A stretch of DNA of 64,000 nt from Ochromonas danica (taxonomy: Eukaryota; Sar; Chrysophyceae; Chromulinales; Chromulinaceae): positions 59,338 to 123,337 of the forward strand of contig VKHL01000085.1 of the NCBI GenBank assembly GCA_015146655.1, in the 5' to 3' direction. The position numbers and the translations under genes are program-made. Below, one piece after another: positions 22,878 to 33,358 of the stretch. Numbering within the stretch: the first letter of the stretch is position 1; each line of letters starts with the position of its first letter. The notes under the pieces were generated by a model. The model saw nothing but the letters and a program-made list of their open reading frames with translations. It was not told the origin of the DNA and ran no database searches.

Positions 22878-22941
22878 GTTAACTTAAGAAGAAGCTGACC
22901 GTTTCGTCTGGACTGGTAACGGCCCTCTCTCTTAAGTTAAC
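22878..22941. promoter_or_regulatory. Inverted repeat GTTAACTTAAG / CTTAAGTTAAC in a divergent promoter
   Basis: GTTAACTTAAG at 22878-22888 and its exact reverse complement at 22931-22941 flank 42 nt. A second inner pair, GACCGTT and AACGGTC, overlaps the same region. The pair lies between the MORN5 gene (start 22829) and the coiled-coil gene (start 23056). The same 11-mer recurs next to the GRAM-VASt start codon at 62193. Confidence 0.55.
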
Positions 22942-23055
22942 GGTCAATGACTGCGAAAGAAGAGAACGACAACCTGGATAAGAGCGCTGCGTCTGATTTG
23001 ATTTGATTTAGTCTACTGGTTTTACAGAAGAAGCTGATACTAACGAGGGAAGTTA

Positions 23056-23558
23056 ATGAGCCTTATAGACGCATCTGAGGAGCTTTCTTTCGGCGACTTC
23101 GATGGGCTGCAAGCGGGTGGAAGTGTGGGGGAGCTCTTCTTGAGTCGTCAGCAGGTGCTGGGCGAAGACTTCAGCTCTCTGGATGACGGGTTTAGAGCAG
23201 GAGCAGGAGGAGGGAGGTATTACGTGTCATCTCCTCCGCTTGGCTTCGGCGAGGATCGCCTGGGCAGCAGTCACAGTCGCCGCAGCTTCGATGTTGAGCG
23301 CGAGTTGACTGACGCGCAGAAGACCATCGAACAGCTGCGCGCTCGCCTCGTGCGGCGCACTGACGTCATCGAGGGCATCCGCAAGTTCTACCTGCGCGAC
23401 GTAGTGACCATGAAGCATCTGCTGAGAGACTTGCTGTCCGAGGACGAGCGACGGACCATTTGGAAGCAATTCGAGTGCGCGCTACCCAGCCTGGACCTCA
23501 AGGTAACAGTCGCAGTCATAGCAATGACAACCATTGTCCTCTCCTGTCTTGAAGTGTC

Positions 23559-23642
<84 letters not shown>

Positions 23643-26600
23643 GTGTGTGTGAGTAGGAAGGTTTGGATCTACACGCTCCTCAGAAGTGTTGCTTCCAGGT
23701 GACGCCCTGCGAGCGTTGCGGAGGCACTCTGGAGATAGTGATGAAGGACAACGACGAGGCCGCGTTCCTCAAGAAGACCATCCGAGACAGCAAGGAGCGA
23801 GAGGGCAAGTGGAGGGTGAAGCTTGCCGAGCTGGATGCTCGCATGGAAGTGGTGCAGAAGGACAAGGCGGAGACCACCAAGACCCACCTGGAGGAGAAGA
23901 AGGTTCTCTACTCCGAGCTGAAGAAGCTGCGCGAAGAGCTGGAGCAGGCGCGAGGAGAAGTGGTTGTCGTGCGGCAGCTCAACCAGCGCGTGAAGGAGGA
24001 GAACGACGCCGTCAAGAAGCAGAACTCTGCCTTGGCAGTCGCGGCCAATCGCCTGGCGGCTGCGGAGAAGGAGCTGGACATCGCCAAGAGCAATCTGGAG
24101 GAGGCGACGGAGGGCAACAAAGGCCTCAAGTCCTCTGAGAAAGCTCTGCAGAAGGAGATCGCGGAGGGCAAGGCCGAGCTGAAGGAACTCTCTCAGGCAC
24201 ACGCCGCGCTGCAGAGCCAGCTGTCCTTCCTGCAGCAAGAGAACAAACACCTGCAGTCCACCATCGACCGCATGCAGCAGACGCAGCAGGAGGTGGCGGC
24301 CAACCTGGAGGTGAGCAATCGACTCAACCTGGACCTCAACCGCCGCCTGTACGAGTTGGAGGAGTCCATGCGGCAGAGCGACGAGGTGCACAGCAAGACT
24401 GTGGACGACCTCGAGGTCTCTCTGTCCAGGCTGCGCGCTGAAGTCAAGGCGACGAAGAAGAAAGCCTTGGACAGCGCGGCGCAGACCAAGAAGGTGAAGA
24501 AAGCGGTCGAGCAGAGGAACGTCCTCATCGACGACCTCAAGAAGGAGATCCACAGCCTGCGCCTGGACGCTCGAGACAGCGTGGAGGAGATCGACTTGCT
24601 GGAGCAGGAGAGGAAGTTCATGCAGGACCTCATCCGATCTAGCGGTACGTCTGTCTGTCAGTCAGTCTCTACCCTACTACCCCTCCTCCTCCTCTAACCA
24701 TAACCTTCTTCGCAACTAGTCGCACAGGCGCGCACTCGCGAGCACCAAGAACACGATCTGGTCAAACTGCTGGAGCGCTTGAATGCGATGGAAGCAGAGC
24801 TAGAAGAGAAGACACAGACACAGACAGCGCAGGAGGAGGAGGACGATGACGATGAAGAAGATGACAATGACCATGATGATGATGATGATGAAGAGGAGGA
24901 GGAGAGTGTGGTAGAGACAGGGGTGGGAGGGAGTGATGGAGGAGGAGGAGAAGAAGAAGGTGTGCGGGGAGGTAGAAAGTCTTCCAAGGATTCGAGGTCT
25001 AGCAAAGCGAAGGGGGTAGGAGGAGGTGGAGGGGGCAGGAGGAGGACCGCGATGAAGGCGGAGGAGCAGGTTAGTCGCCTCGTGCGAAGACGAACAGCAG
25101 TGAGAAGAAGAAGAGAGCAGCGCAAGACTAAGACAGCTACCTCTACCTCTACCACTACCTCTACCTCTACCACTAGGAGAGATAGCAACGGCAAGAAGAA
25201 GAAGAAGCAGAAGAAGACCTCGACAAGTGCTTCCAAAGAAACAGTCACTACCACTGCAACTCAAGAGCAGCAGGAGGAGGAGGAAGAGGAGGAGGAGGAG
25301 GATGAAGAAGAGGGTAGTCAGACCACTGCTTCCCTCTCCCTGGATGAGAACAGTTTGAAGCAACAAGAAGCAGAAGAACTAGCAGACTCTCAAGAAGAAG
25401 AAGAAGAAGAAGAAGTAGGAGGAGGAGGAGGAGTCAAGAGAAACACCTCCAGACAGCAACAGAAACAAAAGAAGCAGCAGACAGCAGCCAATAAAGAGAA
25501 GAGACATCCTGCTCCTAGACCTGCCCCTGCTGCTAGACCAAGTCGTGCTATCAAAGGAGGAGGAGGAGGAGTGACTAGTGCTCGTCAATCCGACCAGCAA
25601 GAAGAAGAGGAAGAGGAAGAAGAAGAAGAAGACGTTGAGGAAGAAGATGTTGAGGAGGAAGTCTTCGAGACTGACAGCGAAGACCAACTAGAGCAGGAGG
25701 AGGAGGAGGAGGAGGAGGAATCCATATTACCTGCTAGAGAGAAGAAGAAGCAGCAGAAGCAAAAGAAAGTGAAGGAAGGCAAGAAGGTCTCGACGAGACA
25801 GACTTCTCGCCCGCGAGTCCGCAAAGAGACTGAACCACGAAAGACCTCGCAGCGAAGGGTACAGAGACAGGAGGAGGAGGAGGAGGAGGAGGAGGAATCT
25901 GAAGAGGAAGAGTCAGAGGAAGAAGAGGAGAAGGAATCTGAAGAGGAAGAGTCAGAAGAGGAAGAAGAGCCTTTACTTCCTGGGCAGGAGGTGGAGGAGG
26001 AGGAGGTGCATTGCAGGGCGAAAGAGAAGGAGGAGAGGAGAGAGAAGAGGAGCGCTGAGAGGGCGGCGCGCCAAGCAGAGCGAACAGCTCGACGGGCGGA
26101 GAAAGAAGCGAGCAAGCGAGCGAAGGCAGCGCAGCGGATGCGTCGCCTGGAGCAGGAGGAGGAGGAGAGGAGGCGGAAGAGGTCGAAAGTGAAGATCGTG
26201 CGACAGTCCAAGCCCGCGGCAAGAGATCTGAGAGATGATCAAAGCAGCCATCGCAGCGAGGAAGATGAAGTTTCGAAAGAGGACATGGATGATGAGCAGG
26301 AGGAGGAGGAGGAGGGCCACAGAGAGGTAGCTGCATACAATGCGGTGCGCCACAGCAAGTCCAGCCAGAAGGTCAAGAGTGGCAATGGCAGGGATGGTCG
26401 CGGGACAGTCAGAGAGCGCCAGGCGAGTCGCTTAGCCGAGCGCAACGCTGGCCTTTCCGCTGCCGCCACTCCTCCTCCTCCTGCTACTACTGCTACCACT
26501 GCTGCCTCCCTTGCTGCTCGTGGTAGAGAAAGTTCGCGTAGAGGAATGAATTCGTCTGGTCAACCTGCTGCAGCAGGGCTTGTGGTAAGTGACTGTGCCA

Positions 26601-29600
26601 ACGCAATGCAATGCGGGCAATGCTAACTAGCTAGCTGTGTCTGTGTTTCATCTCATCCAATTCATCTCATCGCCTGGCCGGCTGGTTGATCATATGATGC
26701 AAAAGGCTGCCGAGGGAGTTCGAGAAAGAGGCGAGGGAAGCGATGAAGGCGGTACCATGAAAGCTGCACTAATGACTCGCCTTCGCGGTAGCATTCAGCA
26801 GCGCTGGCCGGGCAGCTACCAGAAGCAGAGCGACGGCAGCGTGACGGCCGCTGGCCCGCCCATAGTGGCCAACCCCGACGAAGTCGTCGCCCTGTGCGAT
26901 GAAGTCCTGGGCGCTGTCTGCCAATCTCTCGACCACAGCTTGCAGGTACTGTAGAATAGAATACGTTGCCATCTACCTACCTACCTACCTACCTACCTAC
27001 CTACCTACCTACCTACCTACCTACCTACCTACCTACCTACCTACCTACCTGTTAATGGATTGTCATCACTCATGTGTTGTCATGTCACGGTGGTTGCTTC
27101 TCTTTCATGGCAGACGATGTGGGAGGGCACGATGAGCAGCAAAGACAACCTCGATTTCCTTCAAAAGCTCGCGATCGTCTTGAAAGGTCTGTCATTATCC
27201 CCACTATCGCTATCACTGTGTTGCTCTCTGTAGCTTTCTAGCTGACGTCCACCACTACCTTGGTAGAGCTGCGCAAGCATGCAGACAGCAGCACCCCTGA
27301 GGAGGTGGAGAGTACTGTGGACAATCTGTTGAACATAGCAGGTAGGTGCTAAATCCTCCTCCTCTCCTTTCCTCCTTGCCTTATGCATGTCTTGATAGAG
27401 TCGGCAGAGTGTCCCTCGGCCACGATCCAATGGGTCGCGAGCGCTGCGATCGACTACGATTTCCTCGGAGACATCTCACCTCTCTCCACGGCTCAGGAAG
27501 GCGAAGATGTCGCGAGCCGCAAGGCCTTCGACGACGTCTTTCCTCTGCCCCTTCTAGCGGATGCGAAACTCCTCTCCACCAAACTGCAGTCCTTCCAAAT
27601 CAACTCCTACAAGATGTCAAACTATTCTCACGACCTTATCCAAGCCCTGGGAGACCATCTCGTGGACCTGCTCTCTGATTGGAGCGCTAGCAGGCTCAAG
27701 AACATGGAGCTAGCCACTCAAATGGAAACCCAGACTGCTGCATTGAAGCGTACATTTGAACAGAAGACACTGAGCATGGGCAAGGAGCTGACCAAAGCCA
27801 ATGGAGCCTTGGACAAAGCCAGCGAGAAGCTCAAGATTGCTGAAGCGAAGATCAAAGAGTACGTCAAGATGGAGAATGCTTTCCATGAACTCGAGCAAAG
27901 TCACGAGAGACTTGTCTTTGACCATGACGCGTCGTCGGAGCAAGTCAACAAGTTAGCGCTCGAGAACCATCTGGCCAAGGAAGACCTTAAGAAGCACCAG
28001 CTTATGTTGGGCATCATGAAAGAGAAACTCGGCATGTCCCAGGCCGAGGCAGAAGGCCAGCGACTGGCCAGCTTTCACGAGAAGAGCGAGAAAGACTCCC
28101 TGGGAGAAGCGCTCATTGCAAAGCAGAAGAGCTATGATGAGCTGGAGGTAGTGTTCCCTTTGATGAGCTGTGCAGAGAATCACTCACTCTGCTCTCTTGC
28201 ATTCTCCTCTGCCTCGAAAGAGTTTGTATAGGACAGCCATGGATCGCGAACATGCACGGCTTCACCTCTTGTGTCATGTCGCGATGCAAAGCGAGCCCGA
28301 CGTCTCGGATCGTGCCATTCAAACAGAGTTCCTTGTTCCTCCGGTAAAACTCCCTGCCCTTCGCCCTTCGATCTCTCAGACAATCAATCGATCTTCTCAC
28401 TGTCTGTCTCTTGACGCTATGCGATAGATGGATCTGAAGACGGTAGTGGTGGATAAATTGAGTCGCTCGGGCGTGCGGAACTATCCTCTCGTCTTCTCGC
28501 AGAGTTTGGAGGCCTTGCCTTCTCTTTCCTCTGCGCATCATTCTCATTCTCATCGAGATAGCGACAGCCGGCAATCGTCCAGTCGTCAAGGCCAGCAGCA
28601 GCTACACCAACAAACAAAGCTCTTGGAAGAGATGAACAGCAAGTACGCTTTCCAGTCCTCTCGACCGAGCACAATTGACGATCACATCGACAAGCTTCTA
28701 CACAACTCCATTGCTGTGGGAACATCATCCGAGCAAGGCAGTGCAAATTCATTGGGAATTGTTTTGGCAACTTCTTCTGAGGAGCAAACAAATCATTTCA
28801 TAACAGTACATAGTCCTCCTATCGCCAAATATAACGGGAAGATCAATGATGAAGATCTGATGTCCTTCCTTTCTCTTCGCCTACCCACCACACAGGCAGT
28901 CGATCCCTTTGGCGAAGGATTTAGCGCTCAAGGCAGTCCTCAAGGCAGCATTTACCAGAACATCATCAGCCCTCATGGCAAGGGACAGCTTGTGAAAGGC
29001 GGCAAGTGGACCTCATCTATGAAAGGAACCTCCTTCCATGAAGACAAAGAGGATGGCCTGGGTAGCTTTGTGCTTGCGAATTCTCACTCTCACTCGGCTG
29101 CGAGGTTGAATTCTGATGACGACTCAGGTGGTGATGGAGCTCTGGATGCCGTGGATCTTAGTGGGCCAGGATCTCCAGCATCAGATAAGATTCGTCGTCA
29201 TTTCAACTCCTCTGCTGGAACTCCTCGTTCGGCTCTTCTTAAGCACAGCAGTGGTGCGCCTTTTCCTGAAATAAAGCAAATTGTATACAATACCAAAGGC
29301 TCGCAAGACTTTGCGGGAAAGTTCCGTCTTTACCCTTCCAAGCAGAAAGCTACTTCAACTGATAGCAATACAGAGGCAGCCGACATGCTTATGATAACAA
29401 GCATGGTGCAAAAGCCTCCTATTGTTGTCAAAGAAGTTGTTGTCGCAGGAGGTGGTGGTGGTGCTAAAGAGAAGAGGGGCAATCGATCGGCTAATGACAG
29501 TCGTACCAACTTACCCATCATTGTAGACAGAAGATCAGGTGTTGTTAAACCGTCCAATACGATTGTAGCAAACAGTGAAACCATTCGCTCGATGCGGAAG

Positions 29601-29618
29601 GACCTTCTGTCTCGATAG
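23056..29618 (+). CDS. Giant coiled-coil protein with acidic low-complexity core, 1916 aa
   Basis: Nine exons, 23056-23502, 23657-24644, 24720-26584, 26706-26945, 27114-27186, 27267-27341, 27399-28147, 28221-28343 and 28428-29618, are all in phase. Residues 80-150 and 170-500 form a long coiled coil with a CxxC-type spot (CERCGG) near 160. Exon 3 encodes about 600 residues dominated by Glu/Asp runs and Lys/Arg blocks with TS-rich spacers. Exons 5-7 resume helical and coiled-coil sequence (ISPLSTAQEGED..., MGKELTKANGALDKASEKLK). The last 400 residues are Ser/His/Gly-rich. I do not recognise the family. It could be a basal-body, axoneme or cytoskeletal scaffold, which its divergent pairing with MORN5 would fit. 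The split could hide two genes, but every junction is in phase. Confidence 0.7.
23560..23651 (+). repeat. (TG)n microsatellite running into a 3' splice site
   Basis: About 90 nt of almost pure TG lie in intron 1 of the coiled-coil gene and end in GAGTAG, the acceptor for exon 2. One GC step interrupts it near 23638. Confidence 0.97.
24830..26330 (+). repeat. GAG/GAA-rich low-complexity coding tract
   Basis: This purine-rich, imperfect trinucleotide tract within exon 3 encodes repeated Glu runs (5-11 residues) alternating with Lys/Arg- and Thr/Ser-rich blocks. The opposite strand shows long Ser/Leu-rich open frames that are only shadows of it. Confidence 0.9.
26973..27050 (+). repeat. (CTAC)n tetranucleotide repeat in an intron
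   Basis: About 19 perfect CTAC units lie in intron 4 (26946-27113) of the coiled-coil gene. Confidence 0.97.
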
Positions 29619-29776
29619 ACAAGTGATGTCTTGATGGGAGTCAAACATCCGTCGTGATTACATTATGCCATTGTGTCCTTCATTGTATATTTAAACTAAC
29701 GAAGCTAAACAATCAACATTTGGTCAAAGAACCTAAAATGCTGACTTTAGTTTTATGGCGCGAAGGACGGCACAAG

Positions 29777-31618
29777 CTACAGATCTATGTCAAAGTTAAA
29801 CTTTGGTTGTATCCGCAGAATAGGATGCTCTCTGTCTTCTCCCATAATCTATTGTCCAAGCAATACAAGCAATTAAAAAAGGCCACAACCAGCTGGTGGT
29901 ATTTCGGAGTGCTCACCTCAGGGGAATCTCCATCGTTCTGGACGCCCAAAAGCAAGTCAACTGGCAAACCCAACAAGGATGTAGCATAGCCCACAAATCC
30001 CTGCAAGTTACCATATCCTGGTGGTCGAAGCATTCCCACCAAATTCATAGAGACGGAGATGGCTCTATTCTTTCCACGATTCTTCTTGCGAGGCTTGCGA
30101 GAGACCTCGCGCTCCATGCGCTTTACATCCGTAAGCTTTGCCTCAGCAGACTCAGGGTATTCTTTGGCAATAGCTTGTAGCTTGGAAGAATAGTCATTGA
30201 TATGACCGCTGGACACAACAAATCCAAGAGATTCGTCTTCCAAGGAGCTAATCGCGGCCTTGAAATCAAGCATTGCTTTGCGTACGACTGCTTGCAAAGC
30301 GGAACCATCTTCACTGCTCTGGGCATATGCATGTGCTAGTTCCTTACGGAACTGCTTCATCAACTGAAACTCTTTGATATCTATTTGTTGCTCAAAGAGA
30401 CGAATGGCAGAGGTGACGATGTGATCGCGCAACATACGCAAGCGATCTAATCGTTCACGCACAGCCATGGAGCCTGTCACTAGGCCAGAGTATTCGCTGA
30501 TTACAGAGGACAAGATGTCGTGGATACGCTTTGGGAAGGCTGAAATGACTTTTCCAGCCTCCACACGTTTGCGTAATTGGCCAAGCGCAGCCTCGGCTTG
30601 TTGCAGTAGCTTGACGTAGGCATTCTCCACTACAAAGAGCGACTGCTGCTGAGCCTATCGATATAGAAACATATGTTATTCGTTGTTTGAAAGACGTGGA
30701 GAGCATTTCGAACCTTGGATGGAAGAGGTCTGGGTGCTGCTGGCAGCGCAGACCAGGTTGACAATAGACGGCCAGCAAAGGTCGGCGGCGGCACCGGCTC
30801 AGCACGAGCTAGATCTACAAAAGAAGTTAGTTCCACCTTGGCGGCTTCTAGAGATGAAGCGTTGTCACGGTCAACGACAATAATCTTCACTCCGTCTCTC
30901 TCCGTCCACTTGCCCTGGCATAGCACAAAGCAGTAGATATGTTAGCACAGCTTATCTCTGTCAGAGCTCGCTCTCATACCTCTCCTCCAATCTCTCTCCA
31001 AATGCTATCCACGACCGCTTCAACAGCTGCGCTGGCTGCATCAGGAGATGCCACAGATTCGACGAGCACAGCCACGGGTTTCTTCTCAGTCTTCTCGAGA
31101 TAGACGGTCAAAAGCCTTCGGAACACTTGGTCGTACGCCAGAGAGAAACTGTCTGCACCATCGTACTTGGCAACTACCACGAGCGGCTGGTCAAGTTGAG
31201 CGAAGAAGTCCACCACCCGTCCGCCCGACAGCTTCGAGCCAAACATTTGGTCGAAGTTGCCATAGACCAGCACAGAAGAGTCAACCACATCCAAGGAAAT
31301 CTCTGTCGGAGCCATGCAACATTGATAAAGGTTTAACCACGGCAGAGGGAAAGTGGGGGAAGACTTACGATTGACTTCTGCAGGAAATTGACTTCCCAAT
31401 AGGCCGTTAATCAAGTCGCATTCACCATCCGATCCAATGCATCCGATAATATTCACAGCTTGGTCAATGCTCTGGCTATCTGATAGAGCTTGATTGAAAT
31501 ATTTTTCCAGCACAACTTGGGGCTTGCAGCTTGCATCCGACCCGATGAAGCTCAAGGGCCTGGAGCTGCTCGCCGTAGCGGCCAGCAAGACCAAGAACAC
31601 GATAAATTGCAAGTGCAT
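29777..31618 (-). CDS. Secretory/ER-directed protein with degenerate dynamin-superfamily-like GTPase region, 527 aa
   Basis: Exons 31618-31369, 31302-30980, 30914-30714, 30654-29917 and 29848-29777 are all in phase. MHLQFIVFLVLLAATASSS is a clear signal peptide. A segment IIGCIGSDGECDLINGLLGS occupies the place of a P-loop (compare GxxxxGKS/TxLLNxLxG in atlastin/RHD3-type proteins) but lacks the Gly-Lys-Ser/Thr. PLVVVAKYDGADSFS and VAVLVESVASPDAAS could be later strands of the same fold. A long helical domain follows (about 250-420), then a very basic patch KRMEREVSRKPRKKNRGKNR and a hydrophobic stretch LQGFVGYATSLLGLPVDLLL, ending FNFDIDL. The GTPase relation is inference from pattern. It could equally be an unrelated lumenal protein conserved in algae and plants. 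It is divergent from GDT1. Confidence 0.66.
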
Positions 31619-31766
31619 TTAGAAGACTCTCTGTGGGGCAAGCGATGAGGCGGGGGGGGGCCAAACAACACCAAACAAGCAAGCAGTTCTCACCACAGCC
31701 GAGGGAGCCACCCTGCTGCAACAACAGCATCACATCCAACATCCTCCCTCGCATAATAACAGCAAC

Positions 31767-31784
31767 ACGCATCACAATAATATC
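31767..31784 (+). promoter_or_regulatory. Recurrent promoter element, copy 5 (ACGCATCACAATAATATC)
   Basis: It stands 63 bp upstream of the GDT1 ATG in sense orientation, within the 228-bp divergent region. It is identical over 17 bases to the copy at 18337. Confidence 0.5.
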
Positions 31785-31846
31785 TTCTCTTCCTTTCCTC
31801 TGCCCCGCTTTTGTTGATTCCCAGCAGACAATTTCGCTTTCCAACA

Positions 31847-32966
31847 ATGGATATTAGCATGGCTTCGTCTATTGTGTCCACGGTGCCAGTGCCTCTGATA
31901 AACTCTTTCGCTGACTTGTCAGCCAATTTTCTCACAGCGACGGTCCACTCCACCATCATGATTCTGGTGACAGAGATAGGAGACAAGACTTTCTTCATCG
32001 CAGCGGTACTCGCCATGAGAAATGGGCGCTTTATAGTTTACAGTGGAGCCATGGGTAAGCTTTGCTTTGTCTAGGGTAGTAAGTGAGTGATGATGACTCA
32101 CCAAACACTTTCTGTCCCTCGTGATCACTGCGGGATGACTTCTCCATCTGACGATTCTCTTCTCCCATGAATGACTCAGCGGCGTTGGCGTTAATGCACG
32201 TACTGTCCGCTTTCATGGGCTATGCGCTGCCCAATCTCATTCCGCGGAAGTACACGCACTTCGCCGGAGCTGTGAGCGACCGACCAGTCCTCTCTCTTTC
32301 CCTTTCCATCTCTTGACTTCCTTTCTCTACCCCTTGCAGGTGTTATTTCTCTACTTTGGCTTGAAGTTGCTCAAGGATTCCTGGGACATGCCCGATGATG
32401 GTCCCTCTGATGAGCTCCAAGAGGTAGAAGAGGAGCTGGTCAACAAGAAGAGCGAAGGCAGCCACAACGATGATGTCGATGATCTCGAATGTGCCAGTCA
32501 AGCGAAAGAGAAACCCAAGACTGGGCTGTCCTCTTTGTGTGGTCTGGGCACCTCTGAAAATGTCAAAGTCTTCACTCAGGTAAAGAAGCAGTCTGTCTCG
32601 TTCCCAGCTGCTGCTGTCACTTCTCATTCGCTGCTGCTATACTTTTAGGCCTTCACTCTCACCTTTCTTGCTGAATGGGGTAAGTATGCGAGATAAGAGC
32701 CCTTTGCCTCCTCTAATGACTAACCCTAACCTTCTAATGTTTTAGGCGATCGCTCGCAAATCGCTACAATTGCTCTTGCAGCGTCAAAGAACCCTTTCGG
32801 CGTAATTGCTGGCGGCTTAATTGGTCATGCATTTTGCACAGGGTTAGCGGTGTTGGGAGGGCGAATGCTGGCCGCGAGGATTTCCGAACGAACTGTTGCA
32901 ATAATAGGAGGAGTTCTGTTCATCTTCTTCGCCATAACATCCTTTTTCTTTGGTCCAGATGCTTAG
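31847..32966 (+). CDS. TMEM165: GDT1/TMEM165-family Ca2+/Mn2+:H+ transporter, 263 aa
   Basis: Exons 31847-32054, 32180-32271, 32340-32579, 32649-32679 and 32746-32966 are in phase. Two copies of the family signature E-x-G-D-(K/R)-(S/T) are present: TEIGDKTFF (about 42-50) and AEWGDRSQIAT (about 188-198), each within a hydrophobic helix. Six to seven membrane segments are split by an acidic cytosolic loop (DELQEVEEELVNKKSEG). Golgi members supply Mn2+ and Ca2+ for glycosylation, and plastid members (PAM71/CMT1) handle Mn2+ for photosystem II. No plastid presequence is evident, so a Golgi or vacuolar site is more likely. The real start is the ATG at 31847. Confidence 0.93.
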
Positions 32967-33358
32967 AGCTCTCAGATAGTGTATTATAGTTGTTATTATT
33001 TTGATAACTCGGCTCTTACTCACCATGCCTTCGATTCGATTTGTTAACGTGTAGTTAAGCTAGCTATTGCTGTAAGAGTTGTTGCTGCAGGGCCTCACTT
33101 TTGAAAGTTGGTCTTATTTGCGTCCTAGTACCGTATGACCCTTAGTTAAGATGATTGGTCTGGATGGTGGCGATGAAAACGATGATCGTTAGTCGTCATC
33201 GTCAATGATGGGGACGAGACCCGGCTGAGAACGAGTTTTTCTGACTTAAACTGTTTCTCTCGCCGTTTCCTCCCACCCCACCCCTGTAAATTTAGTCATA
33301 CAGTTTGGAGTTGTTATTAGCTAAGACTTTAGACTAGACTACCTGTAGTAGACTAGTG
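32967..33358. other. Intergenic region between GDT1 and the 714-aa gene
   Basis: About 390 bp lie between two tandem plus-strand genes. I see a short imperfect hairpin near 33172-33205 (GATGATCGTT...GTCGTCATC) and a C-rich stretch near 33270, but no coding frame and no recognised RNA gene. Confidence 0.5.

Noticed and set aside
23669-24553. 294-codon Leu/Gln/Val-rich open frame on the minus strand
   Set aside because: It is the antisense shadow of a coiled coil (CTG/CAG/GAG-rich codons) whose plus-strand frame splices cleanly; its composition is unlike the other proteins in the window.
25585-26353. Long Ser/Leu/Pro-rich frames on the minus strand
   Set aside because: They are complements of the GAG/GAA-rich exon; no start context, splice logic or domain supports them.
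32720-32732. Telomere-like CTAACCCTAACC
   Set aside because: Only two units, inside a GDT1 intron; not an interstitial telomere array.
33172-33240. Possible box C/D snoRNA
   Set aside because: ATGATGG and CTGA sequences are present, but spacing is too short and no terminal stem is visible.
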